Made by a program: the position numbers and the translations under genes. Positions 26,293 to 33,944 of a DNA stretch of 46,582 nucleotides are shown here, in pieces. Source of the stretch: a virus; IMG/VR virus record IMGVR_UViG_3300027970_000045, positions 1 to 46,582 of that record. One strand, given 5' to 3'. The notes below the pieces were generated by a model. That model was not told the DNA's origin and did not search any database. It saw nothing but the letters and a program-made list of their open reading frames with translations. Position 1 is the first letter of the stretch; the number at the start of each line of letters is the position of its first letter.

Positions 26293-27672
26293 TTATTTTT
26301 TTACTAATAATCGTTCGATATCTAAATGACGATTCTTGAACTTTTTACGTTTTGTATATAGATCCGTAAGAATTTCTTTTAATACGGAAGTATCTTTGTT
26401 ATCATAAATAGCACCTGTTACAGAAACGATATAATTTTCGTCGTTTCTATATTTTTCTAATGTTGCAGGATCTTGAGTTTTCGTTATGAATGATTCAGGT
26501 GATACGTTATATTGTCTCATTACAGATGGATATAGAGAAGCATAATCATAACATGTTGCAGCTCTGAATATCCCTACCTCTGGTTCTTTTACGTAAGCAC
26601 CTTCATAAACTCCTCTAACTGAATCTCCTCTTTCGTCTGCTATAACCAATTTTCTATCATAATATCCTTTCCAAAGAAGAGCTTCAGTAAGATTAACAGC
26701 TGAAGATGCTCGATATATGGACAAATTACAAAGACAAGACATTGTAAGAATCGCATTAATTGTTTTAAGTTTTTTATGTATTAAACAAACTATCGCAGCA
26801 TCAATAGCATTGTAAAGTACATATTTGTCATAATCATTTTCGTATAGTTCTTGCAGAGTTCCTTCATATTTTAATTTAGTTACTCCAAGAACAGCATTTC
26901 CTACGAAATCTAAAGTGTTATTTTCTTTGATTGCAACTGTTCGGTCCCATCGACGATAAACATCTAAATAATCGATAATTCCTACGTGAGTTGGGATATT
27001 ATCTTTGCCATAGATTTTCTTAGATGGCGAACATCTAGAAACGTCGATACCTATTTTCTTGCATCTATTATATATGTATTTCCAATCGAATCCAATAAAG
27101 TTCCAACCTATCATTAAACTGAAATTTGGTATGAATTTATTTATGAAAGTATACATCATGTTATATTCGTCTTCGAAACAAATATATTTGAAATTCCATT
27201 CGCCATATTCTTTTAGATATTCTCGATGTTTGTCGAAGATCATCTTTTCTTGTTCTTTAGAAATAGGTTTCCATCCTAAAACAATAGTTGCATTAGCTTC
27301 AGTTGCAATAGCAATAGTTGTGATTCTTTCCCGAGCAATTTCAGGAACAGGGAATGAATCAATGACTTCAGTTTCAATATCTATTGATTGAATTTTGGGA
27401 AAGTTAAGAGCTGTTATTTCTGCCTTTTCATCTTCTGGGAGAGTATCGATAAATTCATATATAGAGAATTTATTGAATCGTGGAGAATTTTGTTTCTTTA
27501 CAGATCTACCATTCCAATTTTTGAATTCTGGATCTCTACGAGGATCTGAATCTGAGCAAACTTTCCAATTTGGACAATTATCTAATCGATAATCTTTAAT
27601 TTTTATTCTTCCTTCCTTATCGAAATAAGAAATGATTACTTGATTTTCGTTGTTTTCAACTTCTAGGATCAT
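26293..27672 (-). CDS. 43: DNA polymerase gp43, N-terminal half (exonuclease plus motif A)
   Basis: The 459 residues carry the family B 3'-5' exonuclease motifs: Exo I IDIETEV (Asp98, Glu100), Exo II NFIGFD (Asp196) and Exo III YNAIDAAI (Asp291), then palm motif A YDYASLYPS (Asp376). It ends shortly after the P-helix-like TDLYTKRKKFKNRHL. Motifs B and C are in the ORF at 21229-22416, about 3.9 kb further along in transcription order. The stop codon sits naturally before nrdB with an 8-bp gap, so this looks like a true gene split rather than a recent frameshift. Confidence 0.94.
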   Translation of the reverse strand: MILEVENNENQVIISYFDKEGRIKIKDYRLDNCPNWKVCSDSDPRRDPEFKNWNGRSVKKQNSPRFNKFSIYEFIDTLPEDEKAEITALNFPKIQSIDIETEVIDSFPVPEIARERITTIAIATEANATIVLGWKPISKEQEKMIFDKHREYLKEYGEWNFKYICFEDEYNMMYTFINKFIPNFSLMIGWNFIGFDWKYIYNRCKKIGIDVSRCSPSKKIYGKDNIPTHVGIIDYLDVYRRWDRTVAIKENNTLDFVGNAVLGVTKLKYEGTLQELYENDYDKYVLYNAIDAAIVCLIHKKLKTINAILTMSCLCNLSIYRASSAVNLTEALLWKGYYDRKLVIADERGDSVRGVYEGAYVKEPEVGIFRAATCYDYASLYPSVMRQYNVSPESFITKTQDPATLEKYRNDENYIVSVTGAIYDNKDTSVLKEILTDLYTKRKKFKNRHLDIERLLVKK

Positions 27673-27675
27673 TTA

Positions 27676-27885
27676 TTAAAATTTAGGTATGAATTCTTTA
27701 TTTATATGACCGCATGATTTACATTGGAATGTCGGTACTGGGATATATGTATCATTTGCAGCACCTGTTAGAAGTCGAGAAGCTTTACGAATAAAAGTAA
27801 CTTCCTCGAATTTTTCTTCTTTACATAGTTCACATTGAACAGCTGTTGTATCTTTAGGATTTAATCCTTTTGTTTGTAAGTCCAT
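27676..27885 (-). CDS. Small zinc-ribbon protein (69 aa)
   Basis: Two Cys pairs (CELC near residue 18 and CKSC near 55) form a likely zinc ribbon. The loop between them contains RKASRLLTGAAND. Such small ribbon proteins are common in phage replication regions and can bind nucleic acid or polymerase, but no specific role can be given. It ends 3 bp before the N-terminal polymerase half and is probably cotranslated with it. Confidence 0.8.
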   Translation of the reverse strand: MDLQTKGLNPKDTTAVQCELCKEEKFEEVTFIRKASRLLTGAANDTYIPVPTFQCKSCGHINKEFIPKF

Positions 27886-27897
27886 TTTATTTATAGT

Positions 27898-28389
27898 TTA
27901 TTTAATTCCCGTTGAACCGAATCCACCTTCACCTCTTTGAGATTCTTCAGGAAATAATTCTTCAAGTGTTTGTACTTCAATAGGATCAACGTAATTTACA
28001 GGCACAATAATGAATTGCATTAACTTTTCTCCTGGAATAATGTCTACAAATCCTGGATCAGACGAATAAGCGGTTTCACCAAATGATTCGATAGGTTGAT
28101 TTATATTTATTATATGTAAATGTAGTTCACCTTGATAATCTTCATCGACTACACAAGCACCAACAATAACACCTTTTTTTGTTGCAACTCCGGATTTATT
28201 GAATGCAATAAGAGCATGTCCGTTAGGAACTTTTAACTTAACGCCTGAAGGAATAAGAAGACTTCCGCCGGGTCTTAGATGATAAGATTCACCATTGTTC
28301 CATTCGTTAGGAATATAGAAATCAATTCCTGCTGAATGTGGTGTACCTCTTGTAGGAGATTTAACATCTCGAATTTTGATATACTTCAT
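27898..28389 (-). CDS. dut: dUTPase
   Basis: It hydrolyses dUTP to dUMP, keeping uracil out of phage DNA and feeding dTTP synthesis. Trimeric dUTPase motifs appear in order: HSAGIDFY (18-25, catalytic-region Asp23), NKSGVATKKGVIVGA, VVDEDYQGELHL and the C-terminal P-loop-like GEGGFGSTG. The 163-residue length is typical. It is grouped with nrdA and nrdB, so the block supplies DNA precursors. Confidence 0.94.
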   Translation of the reverse strand: MKYIKIRDVKSPTRGTPHSAGIDFYIPNEWNNGESYHLRPGGSLLIPSGVKLKVPNGHALIAFNKSGVATKKGVIVGACVVDEDYQGELHLHIININQPIESFGETAYSSDPGFVDIIPGEKLMQFIIVPVNYVDPIEVQTLEELFPEESQRGEGGFGSTGIK

Positions 28390-28442
28390 GTTTTTTTATT
28401 TTATTATGAACATCCGAGTTGAATAGGATCAATACTAGACAA

Positions 28443-28466
28443 CAAAAGTCCATTTTTGATGGACCT
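28443..28466 (-). terminator. Probable rho-independent terminator after the small membrane gene
   Basis: The minus strand forms GTCCAT/ATGGAC with a short A-rich loop, followed by TTTTGTTG; flanking AAA/TTT pairs can extend it past a bulged G. It lies between the 70-residue ORF and dut. Confidence 0.6.
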
Positions 28467-28493
28467 TTGCAAAATATGTTAAGAGTTATTTTA

Positions 28494-28706
28494 TTATGAT
28501 TTTGCACGTTTCGACAACAAAAAATACAGCCCAAAGAGCAATCCCGATACGCCATAAAAAATTGCATCCGTAATCCAATATGATCCCGTCCACGTCATCA
28601 CCAGATGGAATAGGGCATCGAACCCAAGAGGGTTGAAGAATGTTGCTAAAACAAGAACAAGAGTTCTTAGTTTTTTTCCTTGATTGTTTCTGTTTCTCAG
28701 GGTCAC
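28494..28706 (-). CDS. Small membrane protein (70 aa, GTG start)
   Basis: Two hydrophobic segments are visible (TLVLVLATFFNPLGFDALF and ITDAIFYGVSGLLFGLYFLL), ending in a positive tail SKRAKS. A competing ORF in another frame starts with ATG at 28713 (75 aa, Cys-rich), but its composition looks less natural, so I prefer this frame despite the GTG start. GC content looks higher than in neighbouring genes, which may mean recent acquisition. No family is recognised; a membrane-related role is plausible. Confidence 0.5.
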   Translation of the reverse strand: MTLRNRNNQGKKLRTLVLVLATFFNPLGFDALFHLVMTWTGSYWITDAIFYGVSGLLFGLYFLLSKRAKS

Positions 28707-28727
28707 TGTCCATTGTTATAAATTTAT

Positions 28728-28753
28728 TCGGCCGGCAAACCTTATACGGCCGA
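28728..28753 (-). repeat. GC-rich inverted repeat across a stop codon
   Basis: TCGGCCG and CGGCCGA form a perfect 7-bp stem with a 12-bp loop. The stem is very GC-rich in an AT-rich genome and spans the TAA of the gp23-arm-like gene. There is no T-run, so it is not a standard terminator; it may be an RNA-stability element or a scar. Confidence 0.55.
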
Positions 28754-28990
28754 TCTTAGTTCTTCACTACCTTTGATAAAATCTTTGAATCTTACGAAGG
28801 AGGATTTCTTCATTTTCTTTGGTTGTCCTTTAGACAACGTATAAGGAATATCACCAGATCCTGTTTCTTGAGTGACATAGTCATTCTGAGTTCCTGGATT
28901 TCCTGGCATTGAAGGGGAACCCATTCCACCAACTGAACTAACAGTTGCTGCTGCAGAATTTTCTTTTAGAAAATCTTCGTATGTAGACAT
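28742..28990 (-). CDS. Head protein copying the gp23 N-terminal arm (82 aa)
   Basis: From the ATG at 28990 the protein starts MSTYEDFLKENSAAAT, a targeting peptide with a cut after L-K-E (residue 10). An alternative ATG at 29014 adds eight residues. Residues 18-52 align without gaps to gp23 residues 51-85, with 19 of 35 identical, including GMGS, PGTQ, GSGD and TL. In both proteins this segment starts 7 residues after the predicted gp21 cut. The C-terminal third is basic with a second targeting-like stretch (FVRFKDFIKGSE). I infer a packaged head protein that mimics or competes with the gp23 arm. Confidence 0.8.
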   Translation of the reverse strand: MSTYEDFLKENSAAATVSSVGGMGSPSMPGNPGTQNDYVTQETGSGDIPYTLSKGQPKKMKKSSFVRFKDFIKGSEELRSAV

Positions 28991-29018
28991 GGGTGTATGT
29001 TTTCTTTTTGGCATCTTA

Positions 29019-29348
29019 TTAGATGTAATTCTGAGATACCATTGCGTCGATAACTCTTCCGTTAATGGATTTGTATTTTTTAAGATATTGTTTTGCTACA
29101 CCTCTAAGTTCTTCGCATTGTTTAGATTGACCGAACGGAGAACGTGTATTCGGATGTTCAGATTCAGTATCCCACCACATTACTACTTCGTCATAAAGTG
29201 CATCTAGCTCTTTTTCGTTTTTAGCTACTTTTTTACCATAATCTTCTTCGCCAACTGGAGTTCCTTTTTCATATTGTTTCCAATAAGCTACATCGCCTGC
29301 TTCGTTAAGTGATTCATTTAAGAATTCTTTGAATGATTTAATTTTCAT
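29019..29348 (-). CDS. Targeting-peptide head protein (109 aa)
   Basis: The N-terminus MKIKSFKEFLNESLNEAG has two tandem cleavage-type sites (LNE, LNE). The mature part is charged with a Trp-containing helix (LYDEVVMWWDTESEH) and a basic C-terminal helix (GVAKQYLKKYKSING). The family is unknown. It lies in a run of three such genes transcribed together, with gaps of 4-10 bp. Confidence 0.8.
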   Translation of the reverse strand: MKIKSFKEFLNESLNEAGDVAYWKQYEKGTPVGEEDYGKKVAKNEKELDALYDEVVMWWDTESEHPNTRSPFGQSKQCEELRGVAKQYLKKYKSINGRVIDAMVSQNYI

Positions 29349-29356
29349 ATCTCGTT

Positions 29357-29623
29357 TTATTTAATTTGAAATTCTGTATCACCAGAGAATTGAGCTCCAA
29401 TGAGTTTTATATTTTTTGCTTCAAAACCTTCTGCCTTAAGAATATCTTCAAGAACTTCAGGATATTTAAGAGCAAGACCTACACATTTGAAAACTTCAGA
29501 AGATTTTGTATATTCAACAACAGTTCTTAGTTTTTCAGAAACTAACTTCTTAACATCCGAAACCTTAGAATCATCTAAAGCTTCGGTTATTAAGTATTGT
29601 TCGTATGTAGGTAGATTTAACAT
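29357..29623 (-). CDS. Targeting-peptide head protein (88 aa)
   Basis: The N-terminus MLNLPTYEQYLITEALDD ends in an I-T-E site, one residue further along than in the other family members, as also in the KTSC protein at 37337. The remainder is helical (SDVKKLVSEKLRTVVEY, YPEVLEDILKAEGF) with a short C-terminal strand. The function is unknown; internal head localisation is inferred from the peptide. Confidence 0.78.
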   Translation of the reverse strand: MLNLPTYEQYLITEALDDSKVSDVKKLVSEKLRTVVEYTKSSEVFKCVGLALKYPEVLEDILKAEGFEAKNIKLIGAQFSGDTEFQIK

Positions 29624-29624
29624 T

Positions 29625-30491
29625 TTAGTATTCCATGTCGTCTTCTGACATGTTTTTATTTACCCAAGAAATAAGTTTCTTTTCGTCTTTTTTAAGAAAT
29701 GCTACGTGATCGAATTCTGCATATTCATCTCCATCTACCCAAGTTGCAACGTCTACTTTTATATCTCCAATATGATAAACAATTACTTCACGTGGAAGAG
29801 AATTACTCGTAAAAGCTGAGTTAATTTGTCCTCTGTTAACGATGGAAACGTTAGATCCTTCAGGGGATTCATTTTTACGTTTTCCAGTATCAGTGATTCC
29901 ACCTGTAGCTCTTTTATCAAGGCCTACAGCCAAAGCTTTGCAAAGTTCATATTCACCCTCTTCCATTTCAGAAACAACAGTTTTCATATTTCCTTTTAAC
30001 AATTTAGCGATAGTTTCATATCCTTTAGTTAAAACTGTAATGTCAATACTATCATCATCTGATTCAGAAAAACCTTTTAATGTATCTTGTAGTAATTCAC
30101 AAGGAGAAGGATTAACAAACGCCTCATTTAATCTGATATTTTTGAAAAGACCTACACATTCATTGATCGATTGTTTTTGTGTAGTCTTACCAATCATTTC
30201 TAGAACACGTTTTCCGTATTTAGAAAGAGTGATAACCTTTTGTCCTCTATTTTCAAAAGACTCAAAATATCTTTGATTTCTACCGAACCATTTTTTATCA
30301 TCAAAAGTTTTTCCAGAATCCTCATTCATTTTAGATAAGAAATTTTTCATTTCTTCCTCAGTAACAAAACGTTTTCCTACGAAACCAATAACTTTGTTTC
30401 TTATTGGTGCTTTTTCATTTACCTTAATTTTTGCGTACTGGCCGTACTGTCTTTTGATTTGGGTTCTACCTTCGTTAAGATTTTTTTCCAT
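29625..30491 (-). CDS. Hypothetical late protein (288 aa)
   Basis: The N-terminus MEKNLNEGRTQIKRQYGQY has an L-N-E site at residues 5-7 but not the full targeting peptide; another, IRLNEAF, occurs near residue 122. The sequence is alpha/beta with a basic N-terminal part, a helical middle (TKGYETIAKLLKGNMKTV) and a beta-rich C-terminal domain (REVIVYHIGDIKVDVATW, EYAEFDHVAFL). A GATATATA element lies 25 bp before the start, overlapping the stop of the ligase-like gene. A virion role is likely; the family is not recognised. Confidence 0.78.
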   Translation of the reverse strand: MEKNLNEGRTQIKRQYGQYAKIKVNEKAPIRNKVIGFVGKRFVTEEEMKNFLSKMNEDSGKTFDDKKWFGRNQRYFESFENRGQKVITLSKYGKRVLEMIGKTTQKQSINECVGLFKNIRLNEAFVNPSPCELLQDTLKGFSESDDDSIDITVLTKGYETIAKLLKGNMKTVVSEMEEGEYELCKALAVGLDKRATGGITDTGKRKNESPEGSNVSIVNRGQINSAFTSNSLPREVIVYHIGDIKVDVATWVDGDEYAEFDHVAFLKKDEKKLISWVNKNMSEDDMEY

Positions 30492-30516
30492 TTTAATGTG
30501 TTTTTATTTGTTTTTC

Positions 30517-30524
30517 TATATATC
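30517..30524 (-). promoter_or_regulatory. Candidate late promoter element GATATATA
   Basis: GATATATA on the minus strand overlaps the TGA stop of the ligase-like gene and lies 25 bp before the ATG at 30491, heading the block of small head proteins. Confidence 0.55.
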
Positions 30525-31749
30525 AAAGTTTGATTCCTCGAGAATCATCCGTCTTTTTAGTGAAGAATTCTTCATATGTAGGAAAAGAATTAGATTCACC
30601 TACTTTTTTGGTTTCTAAAACTTTATCTTTAATTTTCTTAGCTAGATCTATAGTATCATCAATAAGCATTTGAGTAACAGTTCCGCTAGGTTTTTTCTTC
30701 GGTTTAGAGAAAGAACTCATAAGAATTTTGAAGATGTGCTTGTTGATTGTAGATTCTTTAATTAGATCTCTAACTTTTTGATCTTTAATGAATCCTGTAT
30801 TAAGATCGAATTCAGGAACCGATGCAAAAGAAAGAGGATCTATTTCAATTCCGTTATATTTATAGCCATATTTTTTCATGTATTGTGAAAAGATTTGACA
30901 AACAAGTTCTAAATATCTAGCATCTTCTCCTTCTTCTTTAAGACCATATTTTTGAAGTCCTGTTACTTTGATATATTCAACAAGATCAGAAAGAATAATT
31001 CCATAAAGATCTTGAGGTTCTCTTTCTTCATCATTAGATCGATTGATTTGTGTAATTACAGGATCTATTACTTTTGAATGGAAAACTTCACTAGTATCAT
31101 CTGAAATAAATTTGAAGATGATAGAATCGATAGGTTTTTCTATATCGTTTTTAAGAGCTGTAGCTTCAATCTCGGGATTAAGAATTGATATGATATATTT
31201 AGTGAATGAATCTGTAGAAAATCTTTTTATTAGCTCATCTTCTTGAGTTCTAAGATATTCTAAGATTCTAGTTTTTTGTGATTTATCTAACTTACCATAC
31301 CAAATAACAGGAGGTTTTTCTACTCTTAGAAGATCCGATATTCCATTAAGAATTGATACATCATCTATGATTTTACCTGTAGGATTTTTAATATCAGTTA
31401 AGACGAGACCGTTTAGAGGAATTTTATCATAAACTATATTAGCAGGTTTTGTATTATGAAAATAACGAAGACCAAATTTGAATCCGATAGGAAGTTTCAT
31501 CATATCTTCTTTAGGAAGAGATTCAATAAAACGAATAGGTGCTTCATAAAGTGAAGACATCGTTCTATCGATAGATGTTATAGGTCCATCTTTTTTGAAG
31601 AATTTAATTCCCTTAGGTCCGTTATATTCGAAGCAAAATCTAGTAGCATTAAGCTTTTCACTAACAACAACAAATCCATCTAGTAGTTTATTAACGAAGG
31701 GCATTCCTTCTTTTAGATATACCTGTCTTAGGGATAAAATTTCTGCCAT
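30523..31749 (-). CDS. Nucleotidyltransferase-like (ligase-fold?) protein (408 aa)
   Basis: The N-terminal region looks like the covalent nucleotidyltransferase fold of RNA/DNA ligases: VVSEKLNATRFCFE (Lys32) sits where ligases have motif I K-x-D-G, followed by GIKFFKKDGP, IGFKFGLRYF (motif III-like) and PLNGLVLTDIK. The K-x-D-G is degenerate (K-L-N-A), so activity is uncertain. The C-terminal half is helical. The C-terminus contains SFPTYEEFFTKK, which resembles the N-terminal targeting peptides of other proteins (LPTYEQYLITE) but lacks the final cleavage Glu. Its start overlaps the previous stop as TAATG. Confidence 0.7.
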   Translation of the reverse strand: MAEILSLRQVYLKEGMPFVNKLLDGFVVVSEKLNATRFCFEYNGPKGIKFFKKDGPITSIDRTMSSLYEAPIRFIESLPKEDMMKLPIGFKFGLRYFHNTKPANIVYDKIPLNGLVLTDIKNPTGKIIDDVSILNGISDLLRVEKPPVIWYGKLDKSQKTRILEYLRTQEDELIKRFSTDSFTKYIISILNPEIEATALKNDIEKPIDSIIFKFISDDTSEVFHSKVIDPVITQINRSNDEEREPQDLYGIILSDLVEYIKVTGLQKYGLKEEGEDARYLELVCQIFSQYMKKYGYKYNGIEIDPLSFASVPEFDLNTGFIKDQKVRDLIKESTINKHIFKILMSSFSKPKKKPSGTVTQMLIDDTIDLAKKIKDKVLETKKVGESNSFPTYEEFFTKKTDDSRGIKL

Positions 31750-31961
31750 TACTTTCCGTTTTGAGCGTTTTTATAACTTTTCATTGTTTCCAAGAATTCA
31801 GTAAGTTGTTCTTCGTCAAGTTCGGAGGGATCTTTAGCACCATATTTAGAAAGATTTTCGTTGAATATCTTTTTGAAATTTTGTGCAGCGGTTTCACGAA
31901 GCTTATTTTCCTTAGCCTCTGTTCTTAATTTTGCAAATGTTCTGTATTTAAGCAAAGCCAT
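31749..31961 (-). CDS. Small helical protein after uvsW (70 aa)
   Basis: The ATG at 31961 lies 1 bp after the uvsW stop and 18 bp after a GATATATA element, better than the ATG at 31970, which overlaps uvsW. The protein (MALLKYRTFAKLRTEA ...) is almost entirely charged helix, with an acidic C-terminal helix (ELDEEQLTEFLETMKSY). A small prohead-core or chaperone-like protein is possible. No family is recognised. Confidence 0.75.
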   Translation of the reverse strand: MALLKYRTFAKLRTEAKENKLRETAAQNFKKIFNENLSKYGAKDPSELDEEQLTEFLETMKSYKNAQNGK

Positions 31962-31962
31962 T

Positions 31963-33495
31963 TTATTCACTATTTTTACTATATATCTTCTTCAAGTCCA
32001 TACGTCTTATACTGTAAGGGAAATTCTGATCATCGTATATAGCTTGTCTAACTTCTGAATGTTTATAAAGATAGTTCTTAAATTTACCAGTACAATAATC
32101 ATCTACAAAGTCGATAATTACCAGCTTCTTCTTATCTGCATGTTTTCTAAGTCCTCTACCAATAGATTGTCTAATAATTACTTCAGATTTGAATGATTCA
32201 GTTAAGTAAATAGTGTGTATGTTTTTAACGTTGATTCCAGTAGAGAAGGTTCCAAATGATGCAATCATAATTTTTCCTTCACCTTCTTCTAACATATCTT
32301 TCTGATATTCTCTAAGATCTTTATTAACAGAGCCATCGATGTAAAAGATTTTTCTATCAGTTTTTTCTCTAAGCTTATCATATATTTTGTTACCGTATTC
32401 AATTCGATAGAAAAGAACCAATGAATTCTTATTGTTCTTTAGAATCATATCTGTAATGAATTCTAATCTTACCTCTGATTGAATAGCATATTGTTGTTCT
32501 AGATTAAGAAGTTTCTTTCGATCTTCTTCGGATCTTTGAAATAACATTTTGAATCCATCTTTTACTTCAGGACGAGCATAATCCATTTCGATAACATAAA
32601 CTTCACAAGGTGTAATATGTCCTTGTTCCATTAAATAATCTGCTCTAATTGAAGTAATCACAGGACCTGTATATGCCATAAGAGTTAATCTATCTAAAGT
32701 TCCTGGTTTTGGAATTGTTCCTGATAGACCAAATTTTCTTCCTGCATTTTCACATTTTTCTAAAATCGTTTTAATACTTGCTGATTTAGCTTTGTGAGTT
32801 TCATCGACTATTACCGTATCAAATTGATCAAAATAAGTTTTATCTTTCTTTACAAGTGATTGATATGTTCCTATAACTATATTTGATTTTTCTCTAATTA
32901 CAGATCCAGCAAAAATTTGTTGAATGTCAATTTTCAATTTACACGATTCTTCGTTATATTGATAAAAATCCTCAGTTCCTTGCACTACAAGGTCTACTGT
33001 CGGAACAATCATTAAAACCTTTCTAGCTTTTTTAGTTTCTAGAAGATAAGCAATTGTCATATAGGTAATCAAAGTCTTTCCTGCAGAAGTTGCGAGTTCA
33101 GCTAAGCAATTTTGATATTTAATGATATTAAAAACTGTATTAACTTGATAATCTCTAGGTTTTCTTTCTTCTACATCTGACCATTTTTCATCAACCCAGG
33201 ATTGAAATTCTTCTTGATCGATATCTCTATCAAATTTATTTTCAATTCCTTCTATATGAAGTTCAAAATTATATAGCTTACAAATATCTACAACTTCTGA
33301 CCAAAGACCTGATGGTAGATATCTGTCAGATTTGAAGTATGAGATATAACCGTCCCACCAACCTTTTTTTACTCTCGGATCCCATTTTGCATTAGCTGTT
33401 TGTCTTCTAAATGATAAATTGAGTTGATCAATTTCTAATCCAGTTGCTTCAGTTAATGTTAGGATTCTATCATTGTGTGTTAGTGTCCATTTCAT
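31963..33495 (-). CDS. uvsW: Recombination helicase UvsW
   Basis: UvsW is the T4 superfamily 2 helicase that unwinds R-loops and branched DNA and helps switch replication from origin- to recombination-dependent mode. Motif I is ATSAGKT (135-141), motif II is DETH (231-234), motif III-like SGTI, and motif VI includes SIGRGLRK. The 510 residues match T4 UvsW (503). Its last codons contain the GATATATA element used for the next gene, so the promoter is embedded in coding sequence. Confidence 0.95.
   Translation of the reverse strand: MKWTLTHNDRILTLTEATGLEIDQLNLSFRRQTANAKWDPRVKKGWWDGYISYFKSDRYLPSGLWSEVVDICKLYNFELHIEGIENKFDRDIDQEEFQSWVDEKWSDVEERKPRDYQVNTVFNIIKYQNCLAELATSAGKTLITYMTIAYLLETKKARKVLMIVPTVDLVVQGTEDFYQYNEESCKLKIDIQQIFAGSVIREKSNIVIGTYQSLVKKDKTYFDQFDTVIVDETHKAKSASIKTILEKCENAGRKFGLSGTIPKPGTLDRLTLMAYTGPVITSIRADYLMEQGHITPCEVYVIEMDYARPEVKDGFKMLFQRSEEDRKKLLNLEQQYAIQSEVRLEFITDMILKNNKNSLVLFYRIEYGNKIYDKLREKTDRKIFYIDGSVNKDLREYQKDMLEEGEGKIMIASFGTFSTGINVKNIHTIYLTESFKSEVIIRQSIGRGLRKHADKKKLVIIDFVDDYCTGKFKNYLYKHSEVRQAIYDDQNFPYSIRRMDLKKIYSKNSE
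31980..31987 (-). promoter_or_regulatory. Candidate late promoter element inside the uvsW 3' end
   Basis: GATATATA on the minus strand encodes part of the UvsW C-terminus and lies 18 bp before the ATG at 31961. Its conservation despite coding constraint is the reason for listing it. Confidence 0.5.
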
Positions 33496-33497
33496 TT

Positions 33498-33944
33498 CTA
33501 AAAGTTTTTGTGATGGAATTCTTCTATAGAAATTCTATTTCTAATAGCAAATCCCATTTTATCCACCGTTTCGATACATTGATTAAAAAATAAAATCTGA
33601 TTATCTAGAAGCTCTGTTTGTCGAGTTCTCATAGACATATCCGAATCGATGAATTGGTTTATTTCACGATAATCCAATCGGACATCATGTTGAGTTTTAT
33701 AGTATTCGAATCTTAGTTTTCTAAAATTCTGATCGTTTGTTTTCTTTTTATAAACGGCTGATCGATATTTAGCTGCCTTTTCAACAAACATATGTCGATA
33801 AGAAAGCATAAATACTTGAGCTTCTGGTATTTGATCTATCTTATTTATTTTTGAAATAAGTTCAGAAAGCTTATGACCATATTCTACACGTTCCTTTTCG
33901 AGGGCTTCGTCTATATCGTTTACTTTTCTTTCTTCTTCGGTCAT
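33498..33944 (-). CDS. uvsY: Recombination mediator UvsY
   Basis: In T4, UvsY loads UvsX onto gp32-coated single-stranded DNA. This 148-residue helical, charged protein has the family pattern: EAQVFMLSYRHMFVEKAAKY, KLRFEYYKTQHD, LLDNQILFFNQCIETVD, then a C-terminal KMGFAIRNRISIEEF, equivalent to T4 UvsY's SRGFAIKHIQDM. It lies directly upstream of uvsW, as uvsY and uvsW are close neighbours in T4. The gap is 2 bp. Confidence 0.8.
   Translation of the reverse strand: MTEEERKVNDIDEALEKERVEYGHKLSELISKINKIDQIPEAQVFMLSYRHMFVEKAAKYRSAVYKKKTNDQNFRKLRFEYYKTQHDVRLDYREINQFIDSDMSMRTRQTELLDNQILFFNQCIETVDKMGFAIRNRISIEEFHHKNF

Noticed and set aside
27888-27895. TATAAATA on the minus strand before the zinc-ribbon gene
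   Set aside because: Only 2 bp before the ATG, too close to act as its promoter; probably part of the A-rich leader.
28486-28713. 75-residue Cys-rich ORF with ATG start overlapping the small membrane gene
   Set aside because: Overlaps almost entirely with the 70-residue frame, which has a more natural membrane-protein composition. Not excluded, but only one is likely real.
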